A stretch of 64,000 bases of DNA, from assembly GCA_019916065.1 (NCBI GenBank), contig CM034236.1, forward strand, positions 10,339,334 through 10,403,333, read 5' to 3'. The position numbers were made by a program, and so were the translations under genes. The notes beneath the pieces are model-generated. The model was not told where the DNA came from. It made no database searches and saw only the letters and a list, made by a program, of their open reading frames with translations. Source of the DNA: Vitellaria paradoxa (lineage: Eukaryota > Streptophyta > Magnoliopsida > Ericales > Sapotaceae). Below are positions 35,395 to 46,394 of this stretch, piece by piece; positions within the stretch are counted from its first letter, which is position 1, and every line of letters begins with the position of its first letter.

Positions 35395-36180
35395 CTATCT
35401 TTTATATATTTATTATAAATAATAAGCCAAAATGCAATTTCAACATATATATATTTTTACTAGTTTTTTCATTTTTGCCCTTGATTTATATATTTTTTAT
35501 CTTTCAATTGTTGCTGCATTTTTTTTTATAATAAACCGCAACACACTTTCAACCTACATATTTTTATAATTTTTCCTTTGTTTTATATTTTTTATCCGTC
35601 AAGTGTTGCTTTCTTTTTTTGAGTTTTGGATTTTTTTTACTATTTTATATAATAAGTCGTAATACACTTTCAGCATATAGATTATTATCAATTTTTTTAT
35701 TTTACCCTTATTTTATATTTTTTATCCTCTAAGTTTGCTGCATTTTCTAATAATAAACTACAATACACTTTCAAGGTTCATAATTTTATCAAAATTTTCA
35801 TTTTTTGTTATTGTCTTAATTTTTTGTCCTTTTTAAGTGTTTTTTTTTTTATTCTAGAGTTTTTATTTTTTTAGATAAGCTTAAATATTATTTTAATAAT
35901 TATTTTATCTTTTTTATTATGCTATTCCATATTTATTCAATCTTTTCTCTTTCACTCATGTCTTTGTTTCATATCTATTTAATCTTTTTCTTTTTTTAGA
36001 GTTTTGACTTTTTCATTATTTTATATAATAAGTCGTAATACACTTTCAACGTACATATTATTATCAATTATTGTATTTTGCCCTTATTTTATATTTTTTA
36101 TCTTCTAAGTTTGCTGCATTTTTTTATAATAAACTACAATACATTTTCAAGGTACATAATTTTGTCAAAATTTTTTTTCA
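35395..36180. repeat. Minisatellite of about 100-118 bp inside unit A
   Basis: ATAATAAGYCGTAATACACTTTCAA-like blocks, each followed by ATATTTTTATCA and a TTTTATATTTTTTATCC segment, begin near 35416, 35530, 35648, 35748, 36028 and 36124. The same series occurs in unit B (37620-38000). Confidence 0.75.
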
Positions 36181-36414
36181 TTGTTTTAATTTATCCTTTT
36201 TAAGTGTTGTTTTTTTTTTATAATTTTAGAGTTTTGATTTTTTCTTTTGGGAATTTAAATATTATTTTATTAATTATTTTTTTATCTTTTTCATTATGCT
36301 ATTCTATATTTGTTCAAATTTTTCTCTTTCACCCACGTCTTTGTATCTCTCTTTCCATTTAAAATAAAAAAAGGCACAAATTGGGTTACCACATAATTTT
36401 AGTTGATCTTTTAG

Positions 36415-36694
36415 ATGGGATGGTTTTGGACTGAGACTTAGGGGCTTACCACCCCAAGGTCTCAAGTTCAAGTCTCCTCTCTAGCAAAACTTGGGGCCAG
36501 CTTCCCGGGCGTAAAGTGTAGTAAAGGTTAGTAAGACGGGCCTCCTTGGCTAGACGAATCGTATCCAGTTCTTGGGTGTGGATCCGACTACCCGCCGCTA
36601 CGCGAGTTCGCGATTTATCACTATATATGTTGAGGAGCCTAGGGAGTGAATCTCTCAAGATCAAATCCTTTCTGATTTAAAAAAAAAAAAAAAA
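36415..36694 (+). mobile_element. SINE-like element with poly(A) tail
   Basis: Present in unit B, absent from the same place in unit A. It has a tRNA-like head (GGACTGAGACTTAGGGG as A box, CTCAAGTTCAAGTCTCC as B box), a GC-richer body and a 16-A tail (36679-36694). It is not clearly related to the SINE pair at 29800/34819, and no target duplication was found. A different small retroposon is possible. Confidence 0.6.
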
Positions 36695-36848
36695 CTGATT
36701 GTAAGGCATTATCCTTTGTTTTAGAGATATGGAAAGGCAGCTGGTTGCCTGTCTTAATTTTATAGGGTATGAAATCGCTCCTCACCTAATGACCTAATGA
36801 AAAGGACATGCATACCTTATTCAATTATTACACAACGAAACAAGATAA

Positions 36849-37024
36849 GGGGCGTGTTTGAAGTTGAATAAAAATGTATAAAATAAAATAAAATAAAATA
36901 AAATTATAAAAGTAAATGTCTCGTAATTCGTACAGTGAGTGAAAAATTTAAATTTTACTGTCTCATAATTTATGTTTGTAGAGATTTATAAAATTTTATT
37001 TTATTTTAATTAACTCCAAATGGA
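36849..37024. mobile_element. Small Tourist-like MITE in unit B
   Basis: Left end GGGGCGTGTTTGAAGTTG and reversed right end GGTTCCATTTGGAGTTAA bound about 175 bp with TCGTAATTCGTACAGTGAG and CTCATAATTTATG inside. It is missing at the matching site of unit A (34765-34770). Confidence 0.7.
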
Positions 37025-37140
37025 ACCAAGGTCATTTCAATGATTTAATAAAAGAATATTATCTTTGATTAACATTTCAATGATGTAATAAAAGAATATT
37101 ATCTTTGATTATTTTAATTATATATATCTTATTCTATACA

Positions 37141-37287
37141 AGTTCCATTTGATTTGTAAACAAATAACAAAAAAATTTTATAAATCTCTATTAACTTTAT
37201 ATTATATCAATTTTTTTTTCATTACACGTGTTACGAATTCTCAATTTATCTCAATTTATTTCATTTTTTATTACTTCAAACACGTGC
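37141..37287. mobile_element. Small Tourist-like MITE in unit B
   Basis: A 147-bp insert between ATTCTATACA and the GGAATCGGC block, which are adjacent in unit A. It is clearly related to 60902-61062 (shared ATTTGTAAACAAA, TTTTATAAATCTCT, TTACGAATT). Confidence 0.72.
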
Positions 37288-38215
37288 ATAATGCAAGTGG
37301 GAATCGGCTGGAAGGTTTCAATGTCCTTTTGACTGACGTTTTTCCAATTATGCCCTTATAATTTTACTTTCTTACTGTTATGCCCCTCTAATTTTTTTTT
37401 TTTTAAGAGCAACAACAAAAGACTTTTTTGGCACCCATTTTTTTTTCTCTGATTTTGACTTAATTCATATTTAAAGCTTATTACCATTTTACCTTTTCCT
37501 ATATCTTTGTTTTAATTTTTTTAAGAGTTATTTTTTTAATTTCTATTTTTATTTTACTTTTTAATTTATTTTCAAAGTTACAAATTTTTTATTTCTATTC
37601 TATCTTTTATATATTTATTATATATAATAAGCCAAAATTTAATTTCAATGTATATATTTTTACTAATTTTTTCATTTTTGCCCATGAATTTATATATTTT
37701 TATCCTTCAAATGTTGTTGCATTTTTTATACTAACTCGTAATACACTTTCAACGTACATATTTTTATCATTTTTCCTTTGTTTTATATTTTTAATCCGTC
37801 AAGTGTTGCTACTTTTTTTTTTAAGGAGTTTTAGTCTTTTTTTTTACTCTTTTATATACTAAGCCGTAATGCACTTTCAATATACATAATATTATCAAAT
37901 TTTTTTATTTTCCCCTTATTTTATATTTTTTGTTCTCTAAGTTTGCTGCATTTTTTTAATAATAAACTATAATACACTTTCAAGGTACATAATTTTATCA
38001 AAATTTTCATTTTTTGTAATTGTCTTAATTTTTTGTCCTTTTTAATTGTTGTTTTTTTCTTTTATTCTAGAGTCTTGATTTTTTTTAGATAAGCTTAAAT
38101 ATTATTTTATTAATTATTTTTATCTATTTTATTATGGTATTCTATATTTATTCAATTTTTTCTCTTGCTCTCATGTCTTTGTATCTTTCTTTCTATTAAA
38201 AAAAAAAAGAAAAAG

Positions 38216-39442
38216 ATATATAAAATTAAAATTTCTTCTATTGTTTAGGTTGTCTTTGGATCAAAAAGTTGTTGCAGAAAAAAAAAAGATAAAGATTTAA
38301 AATTTATTCTCTTATTTAAATTAAGTTATGATAAAAAATATAAGGAAAATGTACGACATATAAAAAATTAAATTAATTAAATTAAAAAATTTAATATATT
38401 AATTAATGCTTTTTATTTTAGTTTTTTAAAATCCATTCAGATAAGAGTATAATATTTAAGATTTTATTTTTTTCTTTTTATTTTTACTTCATTTTTTTTG
38501 CATTAAATTCTTATTCCAAACACATCTTTTTTTTTCCCTTTTTCCTTTTAGATTTTTTTGAGAAGCTCAAATATTTTTTATTAAATATTTTTCCTCTTTT
38601 TGGTTATTTTATTTTATATTATCTAATTTATTTTTCTCTCTCACTTATATCTCTATTTCTATAAAAGAAATGGAAAGAGATATCGGTTTAAAACTCATTC
38701 TCTTGTTTGGGTTACGAGAAAAAATAAAAAAAAAATAAATGGAAGTTAGAATTTTAAAAAATTAATATATTGATGAATATCTTTTAATTTATTATAGTTT
38801 TTAATCAATTCAAATAAAGGACAAAATATTTTTTTCGTAATTATTTCTTTATATCTTTTTATTATTCTATTTAATTTTTATCGATTTCTCTTCTCTCGCC
38901 TCTATTTATGCTGTATTAATAGTTTTATTTTTAGTCTTCAAAATTTCAAGTAATAATTATGAATCAATTTACTTAAAAAAAAATTGACTATTCAGTTGTT
39001 TAACTGTAATTGTAAAAACGAAACATCTAACAAATGTAAAGCAACCATTTGGCTAAATTCAATTTCTTATACATAAAGGAGAACTGGAGACCCAAAGATC
39101 CAAGTTGAATGGTGTGGTTTTTGAGGCCATAACGAGTCAGAATAGCAATGGGAATGAATGACCATTTTCTAATAAACATAGCACGACAATTTTGACCATT
39201 TTCTAATAAACATAGCACGACAATTTCTAGTTTTTGGCCGAAGTATTGTTAAGAATACTTTAATTGGTGGGACATGTTTACTTTCCATCAAGCTGTCACT
39301 TTGTCATATGTATGCTGTAATAAAGGTAATTTGAAGTTGCATTTGAAACAATTTGCTTCACATCCTTCTTCCGGCTCTGTGCTTAATTCCTATCAAGCAT
39401 TTTTCTGAGAGAGAGAGAGAGAGAGAGAGCTAGGTGGATAAC
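38216..39442. other. AT-rich intergenic DNA and NLR promoter region
   Basis: Non-coding. A 34-bp stretch (GACCATTTTCTAATAAACAT core) is exactly doubled at 39160-39227, about 220 bp before the NLR start. A (GA)n run of about 23 bp lies at 39407-39429, in the presumed 5' leader. Confidence 0.55.
39407..39429 (+). repeat. (GA)n microsatellite in the NLR 5' leader
   Basis: Pure GA run ending 13 bp before the ATG at 39443. ARD has a comparable tract next to its start codon. Confidence 0.93.
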
Positions 39443-42400
39443 ATGGCTGAACAAGCCTTTCAGAATGAGGCTACTAAGGCGATCCTGAACAAGTTGATAT
39501 CGCTTGCTGCTGGAGAGATAGGACTCGTCTGGTCCTTCAAACCAGTGGTGAGAAGGCTCGGCAAGAGGCTTCAACAGGCTCAGAATCTACTGTCTGATGC
39601 CGCTGACAACCCCGGATTAATGGGAAAGAAAACAGTGCAAGATTGGCTCAAGGATCTCAACGCTGCTGCTTCCGATGCTGAGGATGTGTTCGATGAGATC
39701 GAATTTGAAGTTCTTCGTCGCAAGTTGGGGGTAAAAAACCGAAGGATTAGGATTGGGAGCAAGGTACGCAACTTCTTCTCCCTCTCAAACCTATTAGCAT
39801 TTCGTCTCAGGATGGGTCATAAGATCAATAACATCAATTTGTTGTTTGATCAAATCTACAAACAAGCAAATGAAATTGGGCTTAAGGCTCTAGATGTTAT
39901 CAATCCGACCATTGAACATACAGAGTTAAGGAAGAGTCACCCCGTTGTGGATGACTCAGTAATTGTGGGACGGGAGGGTGATGTGTCAAAAGTAGTAGAA
40001 ATGCTGCTTTGCTCTGACAATGGTGATCGTGATTTACCGGTCATCTCCATTGTGGGAATGGCTGGACTCGGAAAAACTACCCTTGCTCAACTAATTTACA
40101 ATGATGAGAAGGTTGTAAGGAATTTTGGTGAAAGGATGTGGGTTTGTGTCTCTAAGGATTTTAATATTGAAAGGTTACTGAATGAGATGGTACAATGTGT
40201 CACTGGAACTAATTGTGAGATGTCCAACATCGGAGCAATGATAAATAAGCTCCGTGAAAATTTAAATGGGCAAAGTTATTTGCTCGTTCTTGATGATGTT
40301 TGGAATGAAGATCATGAAGAATGGGAGCAAATGAGAAACTCATTGCTTGGAATAGGTGGGGCTAGGGGAAGCAAAATTATGGTCCCCACTCCTAGTGAGA
40401 AAGTTGTTTCAACCATGCGAGGACCTTCTGTTCTTACTCATCATTTGGTGAAACTTTCAGAAAATGATAGTTGGACCCTCTTTAAGCAAAGAGCATTTGC
40501 TGAAGGAGGTCCTGTGCAGAGTTTAGATTTGATGGCTGTGGGTGAAAGATTGGTAAGAAGATGTGGAGGTTTGCCATTAGCGGTAAAATTGTTGGGAGCT
40601 TTGATGCACTCAAAGAAGAACGAGAAAGAGTGGATGTTGATTGAAAAAAGTGAAATATGGAACTTGCACGGTGTCCTTTCATCTTTAAGGTTGAGTTTTG
40701 AACATTTACCTTCACCATCTTTAAAACAATGTTTTGCATATTGTTCAATTATTCCAAAGCACTCTAGTATTTTAAGGAATGATATAGTGGAGCTTTGGAT
40801 GGCCCAAGGATTTCTTGAGCCTCCTCAAGGAAGCAATTTGGAAATGGAAGATGTAGGTAATGAATATTTTGATACTTTGTTATGGAATTCTTTATTTCAG
40901 GATCCTAAAAAGGATAAATACGGTAACATTATAAGCTGTGAAATGCATGATCTTGTATATGAACTTGCAGTGAGTGCCTCAAAGGATTATTGTTTGGCTA
41001 CAGAAATTGGGAGGCTAAACGATGATTCTAGGGTTCAACACTTACGTTTGGTTGATAATGTAAATGTGAAAGTTCAAATTTCAAAAAAAAGTTTTCAAAA
41101 GTTGCGAACGCTGGTTTCTCATGGTGATAACTTTGGCAACAGCTTAAGGGAATTCAAATGCTTGCGTGTTTTGGATTTGTTTAGATCTAATATTGAAGAA
41201 TTGCCAAAATCAATAAGTAAACTGATACATTTAAGAAATATAGACATCTCATGTAACCCCATCAAAACATTGCCAGATTCCATTACTGGGCTTTACAATC
41301 TACAAAAGTTGAGCATTCTCAATTGCGTGTATCTCGAGAGACTTCCAAGTGAATTTAAGAATTTGGTTTCTCTGAGGCATTTTTATATGGATGATGATGA
41401 AAAACGTAGGAATTTGATGCCAGCCGAGATGGGGCAATTAACTTGTCTGCAATCATTGCCATTTTTTGTTGTCGGTCAAGATGAAGGACATAGAATGGAA
41501 GAGTTAGAATATCTACGCAACCTCAAAGGTGTGTTAAAGATTTACCGGCTCGAGCTTGTAACAAGTAAGAACGATGCAGAACAAGGAAATTTATCAAGCA
41601 AATCTAATCTTCAGGAGCTAAAATTTCATTGGTCAAGTGTAAGAGAAGTGGACCCGGTCAGAGAAGTGGAAGTGTTAGAAGGGCTGAAACCTCACCGCAA
41701 TTTGAAGGGTTTGACGATTGAGAACTTTGAGGGAGGAAGACTTGCATCGTGGATTGTGATGAATGACAATTTACTACTTCATGGTTTGGTGGAGTTGAAA
41801 CTAAGGAACTGCAAAAGATTAGATTCTATCCCAGCCCTTGGACACTTTCCTCATTTAAAGGTTCTCGTCATAGGAGGGCTCCATAACGTGAAATGTATTG
41901 ACTTCGAATTTTATGGTGGCACTCGTGATAGGAGAGAGATAACACCCGCATTTCCATCTCTGAGAGAAATGAGTTTAATTGATATGCCAAGCTTGGTAGA
42001 ATGGTCGGAATTAAATTGCCCAGTGTTTCCTTGTCTGGAGATGTTAAGAATCGAAGGGTGTCCCCAGCTGAGCATCCTTCCTAGTAATTTTCCATCCATA
42101 AAGAATTTGGTGGTCAAAGAGATCAAAAGCATGGCACTGTTAGAGATGAGCAGTAAATTGACATCTCTCAACTTCCTTAAAATAGTTGAGGCCTCGGGGC
42201 CAGAGGTCAATTCCGTAATAACAAATTTGTTGAAAAATAATACATCTCTGTTGAAAGTGTTGAAAATTGAAGAATGTGAAGAGTTGTCTTGTTTGCCCAA
42301 GGAGTTACTGGGCCTGGCTGCTCTTGAAACGTTATATGTATGGGATTGCCCTAACCTAACCCTTTTTCCAGAGATTGAAGAAAAGGATAGCCTCACAACA

Positions 42401-43144
42401 TGTCTTCGAAGCTTTAAGATTGAGAATTGTGAGAAGTTGAGTTATTTGCCAAATGGGCTGCGAAATCTCAAGTCTCTTGAAATTTTATCCATTTCGTGGA
42501 ACCCTAATCTCAATCTGATGACCATCATTAACAACGACCAATCTAATGGGGACATTGGTTGTCTCACTTCCCTTTGGAACCTGTCGATTACCGGATGTGG
42601 AACGTCATTGAGCACTACTTGTTCTGATAATTGGCCGGGGTGGGTGTTTTCTCTAACCGGCCTCAGATATTTGGCTGTTGGTAAGTTTTCTGATGAGCTT
42701 GATTACTTCCCTTGGCCTTCACTAACGATGACGACCAACAGTAGCTCCACCAACTCTCAAAAACTACCCACCCCTCTTCATCTTCATTTCCGTTCACTGG
42801 AATCTCTGCTTTTATCCGGTTGGCCAAAGCTCAAGTCTCTGCCTAACCAACTTCAGCACTTCACTACCTTGACTCATTTGTGTATATTTGGGTTCGATGG
42901 GTTAATAGCTCTGCCCGATTGGCTGGGTGACCTTTCATGTCTTAAATATCTAGGCCTCGCGAGATGCAAGATTCTAAGAAATCTACCAGAAGCCATGCGA
43001 CGCCTCTCCAATTTATTTTCTCTGTCAATCAGTGGTTGTCCCCTTCTCAGCGAAAGATGCAAAAGGGGGAGTGGCCCAGAATGGTACAAGATTGCGCATA
43101 TTCCATCAATCCAGATTGATGGCGAGTATATTCAAGAGAAATAA
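39443..43144 (+). CDS. CC-NB-ARC-LRR disease resistance protein (RGA-type CNL), intronless
   Basis: A single uninterrupted frame of 1233 residues. The frame is open slightly further upstream, but only a GTG precedes; the first ATG, at 39443, gives MAEQAF, as in RGA-type proteins. Order: coiled-coil domain (about 1-160, with EDVFDEIEFEVLRR, the EDVID-like motif); NB-ARC with P-loop GMAGLGKTT (205-213), kinase-2 LLVLDDVW (Asp 284-285), GLPLA (376-380), RNBS-D CFAYCSIIPK, ELWMAQGF and MHD (501-503). Leucine-rich repeats run from about 540 to the end, many of the CxxLxxLP type. It is a cytosolic immune receptor expected to bind ADP/ATP and trigger defence on sensing an effector. Oddity: the RNBS-B box reads GSKIMVPTP instead of the usual GSKI-VTTR (315-317), losing the nucleotide-sensing Arg. 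Downstream lie several broken copies of its tail. Target pathogen cannot be inferred. Confidence 0.96.
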   Translation: MAEQAFQNEATKAILNKLISLAAGEIGLVWSFKPVVRRLGKRLQQAQNLLSDAADNPGLMGKKTVQDWLKDLNAAASDAEDVFDEIEFEVLRRKLGVKNRRIRIGSKVRNFFSLSNLLAFRLRMGHKINNINLLFDQIYKQANEIGLKALDVINPTIEHTELRKSHPVVDDSVIVGREGDVSKVVEMLLCSDNGDRDLPVISIVGMAGLGKTTLAQLIYNDEKVVRNFGERMWVCVSKDFNIERLLNEMVQCVTGTNCEMSNIGAMINKLRENLNGQSYLLVLDDVWNEDHEEWEQMRNSLLGIGGARGSKIMVPTPSEKVVSTMRGPSVLTHHLVKLSENDSWTLFKQRAFAEGGPVQSLDLMAVGERLVRRCGGLPLAVKLLGALMHSKKNEKEWMLIEKSEIWNLHGVLSSLRLSFEHLPSPSLKQCFAYCSIIPKHSSILRNDIVELWMAQGFLEPPQGSNLEMEDVGNEYFDTLLWNSLFQDPKKDKYGNIISCEMHDLVYELAVSASKDYCLATEIGRLNDDSRVQHLRLVDNVNVKVQISKKSFQKLRTLVSHGDNFGNSLREFKCLRVLDLFRSNIEELPKSISKLIHLRNIDISCNPIKTLPDSITGLYNLQKLSILNCVYLERLPSEFKNLVSLRHFYMDDDEKRRNLMPAEMGQLTCLQSLPFFVVGQDEGHRMEELEYLRNLKGVLKIYRLELVTSKNDAEQGNLSSKSNLQELKFHWSSVREVDPVREVEVLEGLKPHRNLKGLTIENFEGGRLASWIVMNDNLLLHGLVELKLRNCKRLDSIPALGHFPHLKVLVIGGLHNVKCIDFEFYGGTRDRREITPAFPSLREMSLIDMPSLVEWSELNCPVFPCLEMLRIEGCPQLSILPSNFPSIKNLVVKEIKSMALLEMSSKLTSLNFLKIVEASGPEVNSVITNLLKNNTSLLKVLKIEECEELSCLPKELLGLAALETLYVWDCPNLTLFPEIEEKDSLTTCLRSFKIENCEKLSYLPNGLRNLKSLEILSISWNPNLNLMTIINNDQSNGDIGCLTSLWNLSITGCGTSLSTTCSDNWPGWVFSLTGLRYLAVGKFSDELDYFPWPSLTMTTNSSSTNSQKLPTPLHLHFRSLESLLLSGWPKLKSLPNQLQHFTTLTHLCIFGFDGLIALPDWLGDLSCLKYLGLARCKILRNLPEAMRRLSNLFSLSISGCPLLSERCKRGSGPEWYKIAHIPSIQIDGEYIQEK

Positions 43145-43329
43145 ATATATCCGTAAGCAAATCTCTAAATTCTTATATGTGCTTAATTCTCAAGTTACTG
43201 TCTCTTATAGCACTTGGCTCAATGATTCTATGGGTCTATTTGGATAAAAAAATTACATTTCTTTTATTCGTTTGTTTTAATAATTTTAATTTGAAAACAT
43301 TCCTCGTGTTTATTTTCTTCTTAAATTAA

Positions 43330-44115
43330 TACTGCCAGGAATATGAGTTGCCATATATATTTATCTAAAGTGCTGAGAAGAACGTTTAAAGCAAAAACAA
43401 ACTCCATAATTTGGTAGTCACTGCGCGGTCTGCGGATGAAGATTTAGGAGGTGAGTTGAGTGAAGTGAACTTTAGATACTTCAACTCATTTATAACTTTT
43501 CCTGTATGTTAAATTGACTTAGTTAATATACACCAATGCATTCAAAATTTGATTTTCTTGCAACGTGAACTTCAGTCTATACTCCGGGACTCATATTGCT
43601 TGTGGATAACACCGGATTCTCTCTTCAAGGTTCCAATTTTGGAGGCTACTTATATGATGAGCATCAATCAATCATTCGGATAGTGGTTGTGTCACTTCTC
43701 TTTGGAGGCTGGTAATTGCAGGCTGTTGAATATTAGCACTTTTATTATTTTTCAATAATAGGACTTCAAGATTTGGCTATTGGTGGCTTTTACAAGGAGC
43801 TTGACTACTTCCCCTGGTGCTTGACAAGTGGTCGCTCCACCTCTCCCAGTAACTATTAAGGACTACTGTTCTTAACATGCTCACTTTGCAGTATTTAATA
43901 TTGATTGGGTAATATTCCGTATCTTAAATCTCTGCTGTTACAATATTACAAGGTTATGATGAATCTTCCCTAAATAAAAGAAATGCAATAACTCATTAAT
44001 TCATTGCCTTTCAAAATTGAGAACTCTCCCACTCTCAAAGAAAGATACAATAGAGAAAGTAGTACAGTGGGGCAAAAGATTGCCCATATTTTATGCATCC
44101 AGATTAAGACCCAGA
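43330..44115 (+). pseudogene. NLR tail relic 1
   Basis: Decayed pieces matching the end of the NLR: ATGATGAGCATCAATCAATC and SLWRLVIAGC-like sequence (43660-43730), ACTTCAAGATTTGGCTATTGG with GELDYFPW-like sequence (43765-43820), and SERCKRGSG...KIAHI-like sequence (44026-44115). Frames are broken and parts are deleted. Its leader (43330-43600) recurs before the other relics. Confidence 0.8.
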
Positions 44116-45350
44116 TTAATAACGAAAACAATCACCAATTTTGCACGCTAGCCCTCTGGTATTTTTTTTTTTAATCTTATTATTTTTTTGGAGGCCGGGA
44201 GTATTAACACTTTAATTTTCTATAATTCATTTCTTCTAGACTAACTTTAGTTTCAGAAAATTCTTTCTTAAAAAGATGTTATGTATAATATTTGTAATCA
44301 AAATTTAATAGACAGTGCTATTTTATTATTTATTTATTTATTTTGAACATTCTTCTATCCTCTTAATTACTTGGTGTTGAATGTTTCATGGTTTGGTTGG
44401 GAAGGATGTCTAGTAGGAAACTATCTGCTGGGTAAAGTTCAACATGGATTGACAGGGAAGAGTGCAAATTTAGGTGCAATCTTGAAAACATCCTATTAAT
44501 ATTTTATTTAAAAAATAGGGACTACTAAGATTGGTATTGAAATCTAAAGGTTGCTAACAAGGCTAATGCATGATCATCATAGAATGACTTAAGCAAAACT
44601 TTAACTTTTGTTGTATAACATCTATACAGTTGTTGACAGAAAGGCATAATATATTCTAATTGCAATTTTTATGGGGACTTGTTACAACCTAAAACCCAAA
44701 AGCGAAACATGAAGTTTAGATTTTAAATAAATGATTGAGCATATAGTTCTGAATATCATCAAATAAACAACTGATGAGCAATTTTCATTTGACGACATTA
44801 TATTAAAATATGAATGACAGTTCAATTGATAATAAAATTATATATAAATAGATATATGTTGGTCGATGCCATATATATAGAGCATAATTATTGAATAGAT
44901 TTATTTAGGGTTGTAAACATAGGTTGTTCAAGCCTAGTTTGAAAACCCCATTGAGCTTAATTTGATGTCTTTTTTTTTTTTTTTTCAACTTGTGTTGTTT
45001 AATATCCACTTAATTGGGATGCTTGAACATTTTATAATACCATGGGTTTTAGATGTTTAAAAAGCTATATCTCCATATGTGCAAAAATTTTATGATTCTT
45101 TTCTTGGTTTATTGTAACAATTTTATTTTAAAACCTTCCTTCTAACTATTTAATTTCTTTTTAAATTAATTTCTTGTAGGAATTTGAGTAGCAATGAATA
45201 ATTTCCTAAAGCACAGAGATTATTGTTCAGAATACTACCAAATTTGAAAATTTGGAAGTCACTATAGTGTATGGATGTCAATTGAGGAAGTGACTTTTAC
45301 ATACTTCAATTCACATACAACATTGCCTGCATGTTAAATTGAGGAGGTGA
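44116..45350. repeat. Cluster spacer repeat, copy 1
   Basis: Non-coding block shared with 47611-48860 and 49231-50450. Landmarks: TTGGTGTTGAATGTTTCATG, GTAAAGTTCAAC.TGGATTGAC, ATAGGGACTACT, GACTTGTTACAACCTAAAACC, TTCAAGC.T.GTTTGAAA. It ends with GAGGAGGTGACTT directly against ARD exon 4. Confidence 0.82.
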
Positions 45351-45356
45351 CTTTAG

Positions 45357-46394
45357 GATTTTTGTGAGGTTTGCCTTGAAAAGCTGTCAAATTATAAAGA
45401 GAAAATCAAAAGCTTCTTTGAAGAACATCTACGTACTGATGAAGAGATCCGCTATTGTGTGGCTGGAAGTGGTAAATTTAGTCGAGATTTGTATTTGAGT
45501 TTTGTGCTTCCTACCTACCAAGATGAGCGTTTTAATTTCTTTTATGTTCTTCCAAAGGTTTTTTTGATGTGCGGGATCGCAATGATGCTTGGCTCCATGT
45601 TTGGGTGAAGAAAGGGGGAATGATTGTCCTGCCAGCAGGAATTTATCATCGCTTTACACTTGATACAAACAATTATATAAAGGTACTTTCGTAACATTTG
45701 TGTAGCAGTTTTTCTTTATTGCATACTGATAGTCCTCTTTCTTCTGTCTTAGGAATGTGATTGTTACTAGCAGCTGATAGTTGATCATTATAAAACATTT
45801 CCGTTGCTTACATGATGGATGAATCTGTAAGATTATTAACATCAATTTATAATAATAATAGGTAGAGTTGTGTGAGTAACATATCCCATGATACTAGTAG
45901 TGTGGAGGTTTTTATTTTTTTCTTAAGTGGTAGGATAGTCTAGATTGTGTAAGGGTTGCAATAAGGGGTGTAGTACTATGTTTCAGAACTCCTTCTCTAA
46001 TTCAAATTTGTACTAATTTCTTTTCTAATTTTTTTTTCATTGCAAATGTACATTTCTTTTTCTATTATTTAGTCATTGCATTAACTTATTTTGGTGCTAG
46101 TCTTTTCATTGTACTGCACATTTCTTTTTGTCAAGTTAATGTTTGTGGGAAACTACGCAATTCCATTTGTAGTGCACATTTAGTTTTTCTTATTTTATTC
46201 AACTTTATCTTTGGATTTTGCTAAAAATGTGAATAATTAACACGTCTAAAAACACTAAAAAAATAAATTTTGGTGTTAAAAAAAAGTTGCCAAAAAAAGA
46301 AAAACTTTTTTCATGTGTTATATGTGACAATAGAAGATATACTTGTCAGGCCCTTAGAACTTGCCCTCTCAAAATTAATCTCTGCAATACTGAA
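45357..46394 (+). pseudogene. ARD partial copy 2 (exons 4-5 and part of intron 5)
   Basis: Matches the ARD gene from the first base of exon 4. Exon 4 (45357-45471, 115 nt) and exon 5 (45558-45682, 125 nt) keep their lengths, frames and AG/GT borders. Second metal-ligand His (101) has become Arg (HLRTDEE); other changes include [10 protein letters not shown] for [10 protein letters not shown]. His144 of AGIYHRF is kept. Intron 5 continues to about 46394 (CTCTGCAATACTGA), where it breaks off into an NLR-tail leader. No exons 1-3, 6 or 7, so it cannot make ARD. The exons could still be spliced into a read-through transcript. Confidence 0.9.

Larger units (their letters stand above)
34553..36385. 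repeat. Large tandem duplication, unit A
   Basis: Aligns with 36386-38215. Shared landmarks in order: CCACATAATTTTNGTTGATC, TGCCTGTCTTAATTTTATAGG, AAAAGGACATGCATACC, TTATCTTTGATTATTTTAATT, GGAATCGGC.GGAAGGTTTC, TATGCCCTTATAATTTT and the AATACACTTTCAA minisatellite. Unit A alone carries the SINE 34819-35078. Non-coding. Confidence 0.85.
36386..38215. repeat. Large tandem duplication, unit B
   Basis: Homologous to 34553-36385. Carries its own insertions that unit A lacks: a tRNA-like SINE at 36415-36694 and small MITEs at 36849-37024 and 37141-37287. It also has a roughly 40-bp direct doubling at 37030-37110 (CATTTCAATGAT.TAATAAAAG). Confidence 0.85.

Noticed and set aside
35093..36385. Helitron: CTATATAATACAAGGGG resembles a Helitron 5' end
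   Set aside because: No CTRR 3' end with hairpin found and the block is explained as part of the tandem duplication.
36446..36664. Minus-strand 72-residue frame
   Set aside because: Lies within a SINE-like element with Pol III boxes and a poly(A) tail on the plus strand.
39434..39442. NLR start three codons upstream
   Set aside because: That codon is GTG; the first ATG in the frame is at 39443 and matches the family's N-terminus.
41911..42396. Minus-strand 161-residue frame within the NLR
   Set aside because: Shadow of the LRR coding strand; no family resemblance.
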